From the NCBI GenBank assembly GCA_916048095.2, contig OU696581.1, positions 4,368,445 to 4,432,444 of the forward strand: 64,000 bases of DNA. Direction: 5' to 3'. The DNA is from Sacculina carcini. Its lineage: Eukaryota; Arthropoda; Thecostraca; Sacculinidae. Below are positions 32,474 to 44,052 of this stretch, piece after piece. The position numbers were made by a program, and so were the translations under genes. The notes under the pieces were generated by a model. The model did not search any database. It worked only from the letters and a program-made list of their open reading frames with translations, and had not been told where the DNA came from. Each line of letters opens with the position of its first letter. The stretch's first letter is position 1.

Positions 32474-34265
32474 GACACAGATATATATAACGAAACTCAA
32501 AGCCACAGCCACACATAGACATAGATTGGGATTAACATTCAAAGAACACAACACAACAGTCACAGAAAAAAAACAAGTAACTGAAAACACAGCAATACAC
32601 AGACAGAACATAGAATGGGAAATCAAACATACACAAGAACAGGAAACACATATACACACGCGCGCACAAAGAGCTAACGAGAGAGAGAGGGGGACAATGA
32701 CCCTCTCATACACTCGCACACACGCACATAAACATAATAGACAAGTACATAAACGCACAAGGTAAGAATACATTCACGTTTACAGACAGCACATTGAAAC
32801 TACACAACAGATAACACATTTAGACAACACAGCAGCCATACAAGGACATAAGCTCAGATTGACAACACACAAAACAGTAGACACAATAATGCAAACAAAA
32901 TTTAACGCAACACACACAGACAAACATTCAAACAGACAGAAAGAGAACACAACAAAACAGACACACAAACATAGATAGCGGAACTCGACAAAACAACACA
33001 CAGACAGAACATACAATGGGAAGACATACATAAACAAGATAGAGAGACATATAGATGCACAATTTTGTTTTTTGTTCTGTTTTTCATTTATTTATTTTAT
33101 AATAGACCTAGTAGCCAAGAACAGGAAACTATCAGACCTTATAATCACTACTAATATACGTATTATTATTTAGAAAGTCAAAAGACTTTGGAAAAAATTA
33201 TCAGTATATTTCTTGAAAAGAGATAGAGATTTGATTGAGCGTATTGAGGAAGAAAGCCTATTGTAGATACAAGGTCCTAAGAGACATGAGAACCCGAAGC
33301 AAGATTAAATATCATACGACAAGCCTTGTTAATAATAGATTGAAGTTTCCTAAGCTGGTGATGGTTGAGAGATAGTAGAAGAGAACAGCAATACTGAATT
33401 TTGCTAAATATGAATGAGTTAGCTAACTTGAAAGCGGCAGAAATAGTTATATATCTACGAATGGAATAGATACGCCTGAGTTTGAAGTTACAGCACCTTA
33501 TAATGTCAGAGATGTGTGAATCAAAAGAAAGATAGCTATCGAGTATGATACCAAGACTACGTACAAAGCAGGATAGAGGTATACTAAGAGAAGTAGTACT
33601 ATTAGAGGATGGACAGAGAATATACTTAGTCTTATCAGGATTAAGCTTGAGATGCCGAGTGAACGCCCAACTTTCAATATCAGATAAACTAGAACTGACT
33701 GAAGAGTGAGAAATAGACACGGACGAGAGAAGGATTTGATTGTCATCAGCGAATATTTGAAAGGACACATCGTGACGACGAAGCACTTTCCCTACAGAGG
33801 TTAGATATATATTGAAGAGGAGGGGGCCTAAGACAGAGCCTTGAGGGACACCGCATGTTAGTGGGCAAGCCTCACTACAAGAATCGGAAGAGGTAGATAC
33901 GTATTAAGATCTATCAGAAAGATAAGAGCGAAAGAAAGAGAGAGATGTGCCGCTAATGCCTAAGTCTAACAGAGTATCAATAAGAAGCAGATGATTCACA
34001 GTGTCAAATGCAGCAGAAAAGTGTAGTTTTACAAGTAGAACAGCCTTGCCAGAGAGAGTAGATTTGAGAATATATTCATAGAGATAAATTAGAGAAGTTT
34101 ATGTAGAGTGGAAGTGGCGGAAGCCAGACTGCTCAGCAAGAAACAAATTGCCAGACTCAAGGTAGTCAGATAGCTGTATATAGGCAGCCATTTCAAGAAC
34201 TTTGGACAGCCAAGGAATTCTAGAGATAGGTCTATAGTTAGAAAGCGTGTTAGCATCTAGATCTA
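32474..34265 (-). mobile_element. L2-like element, copy b, RT region
   Basis: The minus strand encodes successive RT blocks: a fingers-type LSNYRPISRIPWLSKVLE (about 34235-34180), the palm, CGVPQGSVLGPLLFNIYL (about 33850-33800), FQIFADDNQILLSS (33760-33720), HLKLNPDKTKYILC and the thumb. At least two stops interrupt it (near 34100 and 33905). It lacks the terminal ~300 bp that copy a retains. With copy a it would make one element split at about 16162/33603 by the Helitron, with 1.13 kb present on both sides. Confidence 0.8.
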
Positions 34266-34274
34266 GATCATCTA

Positions 34275-34700
34275 GATCTCATCAATTCTGGAGTACTGCG
34301 CCCCCGTGTGGTCTTCTGCTGCGGATTGTCACCTCAATCTCATCAACAGAGTTGTTAGAACTTGCAAGTTCCTCTGTGGTGACTTGGTTCTTGGTGATCT
34401 TTGCCATCGTCGAAAGGTCAGCAGCGTGTGCATGCTGTACATGATCAAGCACAACGACCATCATCCGATGAGCAAGTCAATTCCTGATGATTTCGTGGCA
34501 GCAAGAAGCACACGGTTTACATCCTAACAGCATTCCCAGTGCATGGCTCCAATTCGTTGTCGTACAAAAAAATTCAAACGTTGCTTTCTTTCGGCCACTG
34601 TGTCTACTTGGAACACGTTGAAGGAGGAGGCTTTCTCGCAGAACAATTTGAAGAAATTCAAGGCCAAAGTAAATGAAATGATACTGAAAGAGCGGAATTG
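34275..34700 (+). pseudogene. Non-LTR retrotransposon RT C-terminal domain
   Basis: The frame from 34275 reads EYCAPVWSSAADCHLNLINR and LGDLCHRRKVSSVCMLYMIK. After a frame change near 34530 it reads MAPIRCRTKKFKRCFL and STWNTLKEEAF, ending at 34700. These are the conserved features of the region downstream of the RT thumb in jockey/CR1-type elements. The catalytic domain is absent. The 3'UTR of this copy follows directly. Confidence 0.7.
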
Positions 34701-34865
34701 ACTGTTGAGTCTTATTAATTGTATATTTATTCATATTTATTGTTATTTATTCATACTTATTGTTATTTATTATCTATTTATTTATATTGATTCTTATTTT
34801 ACTCTCTATTTATTACTATTTATTATTGGTTGTTGTTATTTATTAAATTATACTTTTACTCAGTG

Positions 34866-35310
34866 TTGGCTGTTGTTGTTTATTGAATCATATATATTGT
34901 TGTTGCTGTTTATTGAATCATATTTATTGTTGTTGCTGTTTATTGAATCATATTTATTGCTGTTGTTGTTTATTGAATCATATTTAGTGTTGTTGCTGTT
35001 TATTGAATCATATTTATTGTTGTTGTTGTTTATTGAATCATATTTATTGCTGTTGCTGTTTATTGAATCATATTTATTGTTGCTGCTGTTTATTGAATCA
35101 TATTTATTGTTGTTGTTGTTTATTGAATCATATTTATTGTTGTTGCTGTTTATTGAATCATATTTATTGTTGTTGTTGTTTATTGAATCATATTTATTGC
35201 TGTTGCTGTTTATTGAATCAAATTTATTGTTGTTGCTGTTTATTGAATCATATTTATTGGTGTTGTTGTTTATTGAATCATATTTATTTGTGTTGTTGTT
35301 ACTTATTGAA
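34866..35310 (+). repeat. 30-bp minisatellite, about 14 units
   Basis: The unit 'tgttgctgtttattgaatca' plus 'tatttattgt' repeats every 30 bp with small G/C/T variation. It lies in the 3'UTR of the non-LTR element. The homologous 3'UTR at 4240-4360 has only a few imperfect units. In frame it would give a repeated FIESYLLLLL decapeptide, which is an accident of the repeat. Confidence 0.9.
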
Positions 35311-35570
35311 TCATATTTATATTTATTGTTGGATGTTTCTTATTTAATCATATTTATTGTTCTTGATTGTTATTTATTACTTATTTATTAATATTTATTC
35401 TTATTTATTGATGGCTGTTATTTACTGAATCACATATTTATTGTTGATTGTTATTATTTATTGAGGAACGTGGGCGGAGTGACATTATGGATTGTTATCG
35501 GATGATGGTTTATTATTTATTGTTATTTATTTATTGTTTTCTTTCCAACTCTCCTTCTATTTGTGAATCT
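35311..35570 (+). repeat. Non-LTR 3'UTR, left of the foldback array
   Basis: AT-rich 3'UTR that matches 4365-4560. It is interrupted at about 35565 by the foldback array and resumes at 37281. Confidence 0.6.
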
Positions 35571-37280
35571 ACTCGGGAATTTGTGACTAATATGTTCATA
35601 GGGCAATATTGTACTAGATCCCTTTTTGGGAGTACTACAATATTGCCCTATGAACATATTAGCCACAAATTCCCGAGTACTCCCATACTCTGCGATAGGG
35701 CAATATGTTCACCTCGACAAGCGTAGTGTCAAAGGCGTACCAAGTGCGGTGAGTGTCACTGCGGTTTGTGGCCAATATGTTCACTTTTCACCAGAGCGTA
35801 ATTTCAGTGGTTTTCAACACAACGCACGAGTTTGTTTACAACAGTACTGTACTGTGCGGTTATTGATTAGGTTAGGTTGGTCAGGTTAGGTCAAGTTTGG
35901 TTAGGTCAGCTTACTGAACCTAGCCAATGACCACACAGTGCGTTAGGTGCTAGCCGTCTGTTCTATACGAACTCGTTCGTTGTGTTGAAAACCACTGAAA
36001 TTACGCTATGGTGAAAAGTGAACATATTGGTCACAAGCCGCAGTCGCACTCACCGCACTTGGTACGCCTTTGACACTACACTGGCCGAGGTGAACGTATT
36101 GCCCTATCGCAGAGTATGGGAGTACTCGGGAATTTGTGACTAATATGTTCATAGGGCAATATTGTACTAGATCCCTTTTTGGGAGTACTACAATATTGCC
36201 CTATGAACATATTAGCCACAAATTCCCGAGTACTCCCATACTCTGCGATAGGGCAATATGTTCACCTCGACAAGCGTAGTGTCAAAGGCGTACCAAGTGC
36301 GGTGAGTGCCACTGCGGTTTGTGGCCAATATGTTCACTTTTCACCAGAGCGTAATTTCAGTGGTTTTCAACACAACGCACGAGTTTGTTTACAGCAGTAC
36401 TGTACTGTGCGGTTATTGATTAGGTTAGGTTGGTCAGGTTAGGTCAAGTTTGGTTAGGTCAGCTTACTGAACCTAGCCAATGACCACACAGTGCGTTAGG
36501 TGCTAGCCGTCTGTTCTATACGAACTCGTTCGTTGTGTTGAAAACCACTGAAATTACGCTATGGTGAAAAGTGAACATATTGGTCACAAGCCGCAGTCGC
36601 ACTCACCGCACTTGGTACGCCTTTGACACTACACTGGCCGAGGTGAACGTATTGCCCTATCGCAGAGTATGGGAGTACTCGGGAATTTGTGACTAATATG
36701 TTCATAGGGCAATATTGTACTAGATCCCTTTTTGGGAGTACTACAATATTGCCCTATGAACATATTAGCCACAAATTCCCGAGTACTCCCATACTCTGCG
36801 ATAGGGCAATATGTTCACCTCGACAAGCGTAGTGTCAAAGGCGTACCAAGTGCGGTGAGTGCGACTGCGGTTTGTGGCCAATATGTTCACTTTTCGCCAG
36901 AGCGTAATTTCAGTGGTTTTCAACACAACGCACGAGTTTGTTTACAACAGTACTGTACTGTGCGGTTATTGATTAGGTTAGGTTGGTCAGGTTAGGTCAA
37001 GTTTGGTTAGGTCAGCTTACTGAACCTAGCCAATGACCACACAGTGCGTTAGGTGCTAGCCGTCTGTTCTATACGAACTCGTTCGTTGTGTTGAAAACCA
37101 CTGAAATTACGCTATGGTGAAAAGTGAACATATTGGTCACAAGCCGCAGTCGCACTCACCGCACTTGGTACGCCTTTGACACTACACTGGCCGAGGTGAA
37201 CGTATTGCCCTATCGCAGAGTATGGGAGTACTCGGGAATTTGTGACTAATATGTTCATAGGGCAATATTGTACTAGATCC
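35571..37280. mobile_element. Triplicated 553-bp foldback element
   Basis: Three almost identical units start at 35571, 36124 and 36677. A 51-bp partial fourth copy begins at 37230. Each unit contains inverted arms of about 195 bp (35636-35832 and about 35969-36166 in unit 1), separated by a loop with TTAGG-like text (gattaggttaggttggtcag). Adjacent units are joined by a second, shorter hairpin (arms of 43 bp around ctagatccctttttgggagt). No transposase. A long-arm MITE that multiplied in tandem is the simplest reading. Confidence 0.85.
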
Positions 37281-37415
37281 TACTTTTTTCTCGTCGAACT
37301 CTCTTTCTCTCTGAATCTTTTGAGCGCTTCCGGTACATGGGGCCACCTTAGGGTGGTAATAGTGCTTGCACTCTTCCCATGCTACTGGATTTGCCTGTAA
37401 TTAATAATAATAATA
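37281..37415 (+). repeat. Non-LTR 3' end, right of the foldback array
   Basis: The block 'tttgagcgcttccggtacat ... gatttgcctgtaat', ending in (TAA)n at 37400-37415, matches 4610-4695. Together with 34275-35570 it is the 3' end of one retrotransposon copy. Confidence 0.65.
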
Positions 37416-37419
37416 ATTG

Positions 37420-38312
37420 CTGTGCATATTTTCACCTCGCATGCACCAGACTGCCAATGTATGCGTGCGTGGGGTATTTCACATCGCGAAAGCACTACAA
37501 TTGTGAAGAGTGTACAAAGAGCAGAACAACAAACTATTCATCAATTGAAGTATGGATAGGTGAATTTCGTAGCACGCATAGTGAACCCAGTAACACTGAA
37601 GTCATGACAGCTGTCAACGACCTCAAAGCCAAGGTTGATCGCTTGACAATTCATTCTACAAAACATGCTGGTGTTACACCGTACAAAGGTGCGCTAATAT
37701 CAAACGCCACACACGAAAATGTCACACCCACACACGAAATCATCATCAAACCAACAGATTGTCCCACCGCGGTCAAGGACCTGAGCAAAGCATTGTCAGA
37801 TGTTCCCGTGGTGAAACTTGACAACACTAAGCGTGGAAATATTGTGGTCAGATTACCGGACTTGAAAACAGTTGAAAAAGCTATTTCAAACATCTAGTCG
37901 AGCACAGATCTGACTCCAGTAAAGCCCATACTGCGCAGACCAAAGCTGACTATACCCTATGTTGACAGCGAGTTGACCGATGAAGAAATTATGCAATCAG
38001 TCGAGTTTAAAAACGGTATCTCTGATTTGATCAATCTTGATGATGACTTCAAGATTCTGTTTTCCAGACGATTAAATGGTTATTCAAAAACATTGGTTGT
38101 GGAAACGACAGAAAACATCAGGTCTATGATAATGTCGACGGGACATTTGTACATTGGAGTCAGAAGATGTAATGTGTACGACCGCTATTGGGTCAATCGC
38201 TGCAGTAGGTGCCAGTCATACAGTCACAAGACTCACAGCTGCAGAGCATCAAACGTGTGTGGCCTCTGTGCCGGACAACACAAAACCTCCGATTGCGCAA
38301 ACTAAGAAAACC
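37420..38312 (+). pseudogene. Non-LTR ORF1 with PHD-like finger and CCHC knuckles
   Basis: The first frame (to 37897) has CCAYFHLACTRLPMYACVGY and KHYNCEEC, the latter half of a PHD-type finger. A middle region with RNA-binding character follows (RGNIVVRLPDLKTVEKAIS). After a stop at about 37897 the second part (to 38305) reads YIGVRRCNVYDRYWVNRCSR and ends with zinc knuckles (RCSRCQSYSHKTHSC, VCGLCAGQHKTSDC). A PHD-like finger plus C-terminal knuckles is known from ORF1 of some CR1-group elements. The start of the finger is missing because an unrelated tail abuts at 37415. Confidence 0.7.
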
Positions 38313-38493
38313 ACAGGTGCATAAATTGTGCTAGCGCGGGAAAACAAAACGTCTCACATTCGGAATTTTCTACGCAGTGCCCAATTTTCATGGCGATCAG
38401 AACAACCATAATCGAAAGAACTGAGATAAATGAGACCACAAAAAACTACTAGCTGAACATGAAACATACGAATCTACGCTATGTTGTACATGT

Positions 38494-38812
38494 GTGAAAA
38501 CACGCGACGATGCGACTGTGACTAAGTGCTCATCAGAGAAACACAACATATATTTCACAGTTATGCAATTAAATGTACAATCACTGGTTGGAAAACTGCC
38601 GGACATAAGATTCGATCTTGAGTATGTTTTCAAGCGCGACATTATGCTATTGAGTGAAACATGGCTGAAGGCCGAAACTCCTAGTAGATTTGTCACGGTA
38701 CCGGGGTACACTCTTATACGCCATGCTAGACCTAACTCGTCAACTCATCCCGCTGGCTATGGTGGCGTAGCTATACTGCTAAAAAATCAATACAAACGGT
38801 GAAATACAGACG
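38494..38812 (+). pseudogene. APE-type endonuclease fragment of a non-LTR ORF2
   Basis: The frame reads MQLNVQSLVGKLPDIRFDLE, then IMLLSETWLKAETPSRF and GYGGVAILLKNQYKR. These are the N-terminal motifs of apurinic-endonuclease domains (N-V-Q-S, then S-E-T-W-L, then G-G-V-A-I). It follows the ORF1 relic in the right order, so both are the 5' part of one retrotransposon. The domain is cut at about 38812; the catalytic C-terminal part is missing. Confidence 0.75.
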
Positions 38813-39879
38813 GTGGGGCGAGTGAAAGTGTGTGCGTGTTTGTGTGGCTGTGGTCCTTGCGCGAGCGGTAGATGTTTGTTTGTGAATGCGTGCGTGAGTG
38901 TATGCGCAGCACTGGTTGTACAGGCAGATGGCGTGCACGTTTGTGTATGTGTATACGCGTGATTGTGTATTTATGCGTATGTTGGTGCGCATGTGTGATG
39001 AACTCTGTTGGTGACTGTAACTAGAGGAAATGGGGAGTCGGTCTTGAGGTGTGCTTGCGAGCGTTGTGGTCTTTTAGGCGCGCGTGGGACAGCGATGTCC
39101 CACGCGCGCCTGGGTTTGAATACATATTCTGGGACCGGATAGGAATTTGTTTACAAGCTATTTCGGCATCTTTTTGTTTTTGGATGGCTTTATTGGAGAG
39201 TTTTGGTGTGGTTGGGGCTTTGACCCGGCTTCGGCAGCAGTCGTGGCGGTCATCAGAGGCGGACAGGCATAGAGTGGTGTTCCGCGACGTGTGAAGACAG
39301 TGTTGCAGGGGGCGACTGTAGAGCAAGGTTCCGGCTGGAGACAGTGAGGGGGAAGCTGTGGCCGAGGGTGCTCGTCGGCCCGCTATTTCTGGATGCGTCG
39401 CTGACCCGTCAGAGGAAGCTGATGGAGGGTTGATGAATTGGGGCTGCCTAAGCCGGAGGACCTGAGCGGAGGACGGGACGTCGCGGCTTGTGTGGACGGT
39501 GGATCACGGCTGGCTGCGACAGGGTGCTGAGGAGGGTGCAGGGTGCAGATATGATAGAGGAATGGATTGGGAGATGGAGGATGTAGTAAGCGAGTAAGCG
39601 TTATGTTATGGAGATAGGTGAAAGTGCAGAAGGGCCTTCCAACAACTATAAGTTAGGTAAACATAATACAAACATAAGTTAGGGAAACATAACGTAAAGT
39701 TAAGGACGAAAATATTTAGGAATAATTGTACAAAAAGTCTGGCCCCGGATAAACACATTAGGAAAGTAACAGCACTAGCATATAGAACGGTAAGAAATAT
39801 TAGAACTTTCAAATACCTAGATGAGGACATACTAAAAAGTTAATGTGTAACATCATTAGGCCCCAGCTGGAGTAAGCTT
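38813..39879. other. No gene seen; hairpin at 39076
   Basis: 38820-39000 is TG-rich. 39200-39550 is relatively GC-rich without a credible protein. 39600-39840 has an open but hydrophobic, featureless minus frame. The perfect hairpin at 39076-39111 is listed separately. Confidence 0.4.
39076..39111. other. Perfect 16-bp hairpin with GCGA loop
   Basis: aggcgcgcgtgggaca, loop gcga, then its exact complement. As RNA this would be a GC-rich stem closed by a GNRA tetraloop. A B-box-like gggtttgaat follows immediately. Sequence-related hairpins occur at 5269-5302 and 53132-53162. Confidence 0.75.
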
Positions 39880-40050
39880 TATTTACAGCTAGCTTCATTT
39901 ACCCCAGCTAGAGTAAAGCTTCATTTACAGTGGTAAACATTTTTTATGTCCATGATTATGGGTTCTGGAGGGCTTGAGGGGGCTTGCAATATTTTTAGGG
40001 GACTGCAACCTCCCAATCCCTCCCTTGGCGCCGCCACCGTGTCAAGTCAA
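39880..40050. mobile_element. Partial hAT-type MITE
   Basis: The right end (cccttggcgccgccaccgtg) and the internal text 'gcttcatttacagtggtaa' match the complete MITE at 56083-56341. The left terminus was not found. Confidence 0.45.
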
Positions 40051-40194
40051 AAAATAAAAATAAATGTGATATTTAGTGTATTTAGACCGGGGGTCGGAAA
40101 CCCGCGCTTCTTTAGCGATGCCTAGTGGCTTCCTGGAGCTTTTTAAAAAAAATGAAAAATGGAAAAATTCAATCATGAAGACTCATCATGTGTT

Positions 40195-40355
40195 TGTAGC
40201 CTGTCATAGAAATATGTAGAAAAATACCTTTGCACTAGGCTTTTTTCGATGTAAATTTCAGGAACGATCAAACATAAACAAGGACGCAGCAATAACAAAA
40301 AACAACGCACATAATACCATAAAGACGCGAATTATATAAATAACAAAATACGACA
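40195..40355. repeat. Direct repeat of about 155 bp, left copy
   Basis: The text 'gtcatagaaatatgtag ... aatacgac' recurs at 44188-44345 in the same orientation with few changes. The two copies bracket the Gypsy material within the hAT element. They may be remains of its LTRs or a long duplication of hAT DNA made at insertion. Confidence 0.7.
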
Positions 40356-40523
40356 ACCTTCTCTCGTAGAAAAGGACACTATGTGTCCTTATCGAGTTAG
40401 CCAAGACACAAACACAAATACTGTACAGCGAAACAAAGAGTTGGTAAAATTACACATAAAACAAAAACATGAGGGAATGGAGATGGGATAGAGAATGATT
40501 ACGGACACGTGGGCGCTAGTAGC

Positions 40524-43500
40524 GAACGTAATCGGGGAACTGTTTTTGTCTTCGTGAACGGCTCGAACGGCGGAGTTGTGCCGAACTGTCAGGACGCTGC
40601 TCGTTCGTGGATCTGTCTAGTTCATCATAAACTGACTACGTCTCACAGTGGGGCGTACTTCCCTCACGAGTACAGCGCTCCTTTTCCAGTGGAAAATCAC
40701 GAGCAGCGGACGGATCATCACAGCCACCAGATTGAGAAGAAAAGCGAACCATGGGCGTATTTACATCATCTGGAGTTATCTGCGACAATGAATCAGAAAC
40801 ATGACTTTCGATGTTAGTGCTTGGTTCTACAGGTGGTATAGGAGCTAAATCCTTCAACGCAACAGTAGTTTCCTCCCGTTACATAAACTCACACGGGCGA
40901 ATTTGGGGTGTGTTCCTATTAGCTCAACTTGATCCACTAGTGGTTCTTGTTTTGAATGCCGCACATGTCGACGCATATACACAGGTCCGGGTTTGCACAG
41001 TCAGGAGGGCAATGAGTTGCCACAGGAAGACTTCCTAGTAAAGTTGAACATGCGCTCGTGTGGAGTCGAATTAGCGCTCGTACTTAGAAGTGATCTGATC
41101 GAATGGAGGCAATCTGGGATCACTTACTCCCAACGGCAAGGGGGCAACTTACGAGATTCAAGGGCTAGATGCACATTATTCCAGATAAACCCATTATAGC
41201 GTTCGCATTGGGAGTTGCCCTGTGGATGGTAAGGAGAAGTATTACTCAATGTGACACCACGGTCTCGAAGGAATGACTTGAACGAATCAGACATAAAAGA
41301 AGCATCTCTGTCTGTATGGACAACTTCTGGGAGACCGAAAATCGAAAACAACTGAGACAATTGGCTGATAACTGTGAAATAATCAACATTTCTGCAGGGA
41401 AAAGCGAACGGAAACCATGAAAACTCATCAACCACTGTGAGAATGTACGAATTGCCAGAAGTAGAATGAAATAGTGGACCTTTAAAATCGATGGAGATAC
41501 GTTCAAAAGGAGAAGTGGATTTTATGAGGCTGCACTCTGGTTGTTTGTAAACACGTGGTTTGAGTTTTGCACATACCTGACACTGTGACACTACAGTACG
41601 CACTTCATCGACAGAAAATGAAAGATTTTTGAAAGTACGAAGTGTAGCATACGTTGAACACCTGGATGAATCTGGTCGTTGTGCAATTTCTTAAGGTCAA
41701 CACCAGCACATGTGAAGAGGCAGTGCGAGCGAGAGAGAGTATCATCAGCAACATTTTATTTCCCTGGATGGTAGCAGATGTCAAATGTATACGACGTCAA
41801 TTCCAATCGCCACCGCGGGATCTTGTCATTCTTCACTTTTCCTTTCGCTTTTGTATCGAACATATATGAGACCGCTCTTTGGTCTGTAATGATGGTGAAA
41901 TGGCGGCAGGCAAGGAAATCTCTCTAACGACGGACGGATTCAATGATCGCATGGGCTTCTTTCTCAACAATGTTATGTCCAAGTTCGGAGCGATTTAGCG
42001 AGCGTGAAAAGAATTCAACAGGCTTGCTTTTTTGTAACAGTGTAGCAGCAATTGTCTTCTCTGAGGCATGAGTTTCAATTACGAATGGTTCACGATCATC
42101 AATGGCCATAAGCACAGCATTCGAAATGTCATTTTTCAGAGCATTGATAGCGTCAATGGCAAGTACATTCAAAGGAAATTTAGCATCAATGAGTGCGTGA
42201 ATTTGAGACGAGTAGTTTGGAATCCACTTGGAATGGTAGGCGAAGAAGCCGACCATACTCTGGAGTGATTTCAGGTTGTTTGGCACTGGCAAATCTATGA
42301 GTCCTTGCAGGCTCACCGGATCCGGTCGCAGCGAACCATTTTTCAGAGCATTGATAGCGCCAATGGCAAGTACATTCAAAGGAATTCAAAGAATTTCAGG
42401 TTGTTTGGCACTGGCAAATCTATGAGTCCTTGCAGGCTCGCCGGATCCGGTCGCAGCGAACCATTTTTCAGAGCATTGATAGCGTCAATCGCAAGTACAT
42501 TCAAAGGAAATTTAGCATCAATGAGTGCGTGAATTTGAGACGAGTAGTTTGGAATCCACTTGGAATAGTAGGCGAAGAAACCGACCATACTCTGGAGTGA
42601 TTTCAGGTTGTTTGGCACTGGCAAATCTATGAGTCCTTGCAGGCTCGCCGGATCCGGTCGCAGCGAACCATTCTGCACAAGATATCCCAGAACGTTTGCA
42701 TTTGATATCCCAGTGTGCATTTGGACTTGTTGATGACTAGATTATGCTTCTTAGCAGCTTCCATGAAGCGAGACAAGTTCAGATCATGCTCTTTTTCTGT
42801 CGTCCCACAGACAATTATATCATCAAGATATGGAAATGTACATTCAAGACGATTGGTCTTGATGAAAGTTGAAATGATTCGTTGGAATGATGCCACGGTA
42901 TTAGTAACCCCCTGCGGAATAGGCTTGAATTGGTACAGATTGTCTCCGGCTTGGAAGGCAGTGTATGGCCGGTCAGATTCCACAATTTCTACTTGGTCGT
43001 ACGCATGTTTGAGGTCAATTACACAATAAATCCTGTATTTGGCGATTTCATTCACGATGTCGTCGATACGTGGCAACGGAAAAGCGTCCGATTGGGTGTA
43101 CCTGTTTATAGTTTGAGAAAAGTCGACAACAAGTCTGCGTTTTCGCCCATTTGACACCACAACTACTTGTGCTCTCCAAGGAGAATGACTAGGTTCGATC
43201 ACGTTCTCATTCAGCATGCGTTCACATTCAGCATCTATGAACGCCTTGTCTGCATTGGATTATCTTCGCGACTTCACAGCTATAGGAGAGTAGTCGGGAG
43301 AGAGATTCTGGAACAGTTGCACGGGTGCAAACTTTGCCGGAACTGCAGCACAGATATTCAATGGAGGTCGGCTGCCACCAAAGTTCAGCGACACTTTTTC
43401 ATGCATTTGCAAACATGGTCGGTCTAGTACGATATCACAACACAGGTCCGGCATAGTCAGAAAAGTAACAGCTTCGTACTTTTCTCCTTCAAAATCCTGG

Positions 43501-43900
43501 TCGCATTTGCACTGTCCTCAGATATTTACAGCCAATTTTGATGATGCCATATGGACTGTGGAATTTGCTTTTTGTACATCCAGATGTAGTGTATTGGCCA
43601 GTTTGCTGTCAATAAAGTTATCTGAACTTCCAGTGTCAAGTAATCCATTCAAAGCATGCCCGGAGATAGTCACACATTTTGCTGAAACATTTTTGATAGC
43701 ACAAATTGATGCGACAGATGCAGCAGATTTTCTCGCATTTTTGGATCTGCACAACTTGGCAAAATGCCCAAGTTTACCACAGCTACGACAGACAGATGCT
43801 CTAGCTGGGCGAAATTTCCAATTGTCCTTCAGATGTATATCACCGCCACAATTGAAACATTTACCGGGGAGAGGCTTGCCAGTGCCAGCATAAATGACAG
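40524..43900 (-). pseudogene. Ty3/Gypsy gag-pol relic within the hAT element
   Basis: On the minus strand the order is: zinc knuckles (CFNCGGDIHLKDNW, CRSCGKLGHFAKLC, about 43865-43760), protease (GLLDTGSSDNFID, about 43650), RT (MLNENVIEPSHSPWRAQ, CVIDLKHAYDQV, catalytic FPYLDDIIV; 43217-42627), RNase H-type block (VEFFSRSLNRSELGH, about 42000), integrase (CQVCAKLKP, ISIDFKGPLF, HTDRDASFM, PQGNSQCERYNGF; 41603-41124) and a C-terminus ending QLRRSSRSRRQKQFPDYV near 40524. Frames change several times and the RT/RNase H linker is partly triplicated. Gag is mostly missing. It is dead. Confidence 0.85.
42160..42680 (-). repeat. Partial triplication inside pol
   Basis: The marker 'caagtacattcaaagga' occurs at about 42160, 42368 and 42492, and 'cggatccggtcgcagcgaac' three times as well. 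The first unit is about 208 bp. The middle one has lost about 84 bp. The result is repeated NGSLRPDP...LIDLPVPNNLK segments in the RT/RNase H linker. Confidence 0.8.
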
Positions 43901-44052
43901 AACCAGAGTCTCCAGTGTCCGGAATAGAACCACTTTCGGACGTAGCTCGACCAGCAGCGGCTGCAGCGCACGTGTCGACTGAAACAGGATGATTATACGA
44001 CTCGGCTCTTTTTTGTGCTTGTTCTAATGCTCTGGCCGCTGCTCTGGCCGCT

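Noticed and set aside
34705-35391. 228-residue plus-strand frame rich in FIESYLLLLL
   Set aside because: It is the 30-bp minisatellite read in frame; no start context and no homology expected.
35626-36995. Three identical 87-residue plus-strand frames
   Set aside because: They are copies of the foldback unit and lie across its inverted arms; no sign of protein-level constraint.
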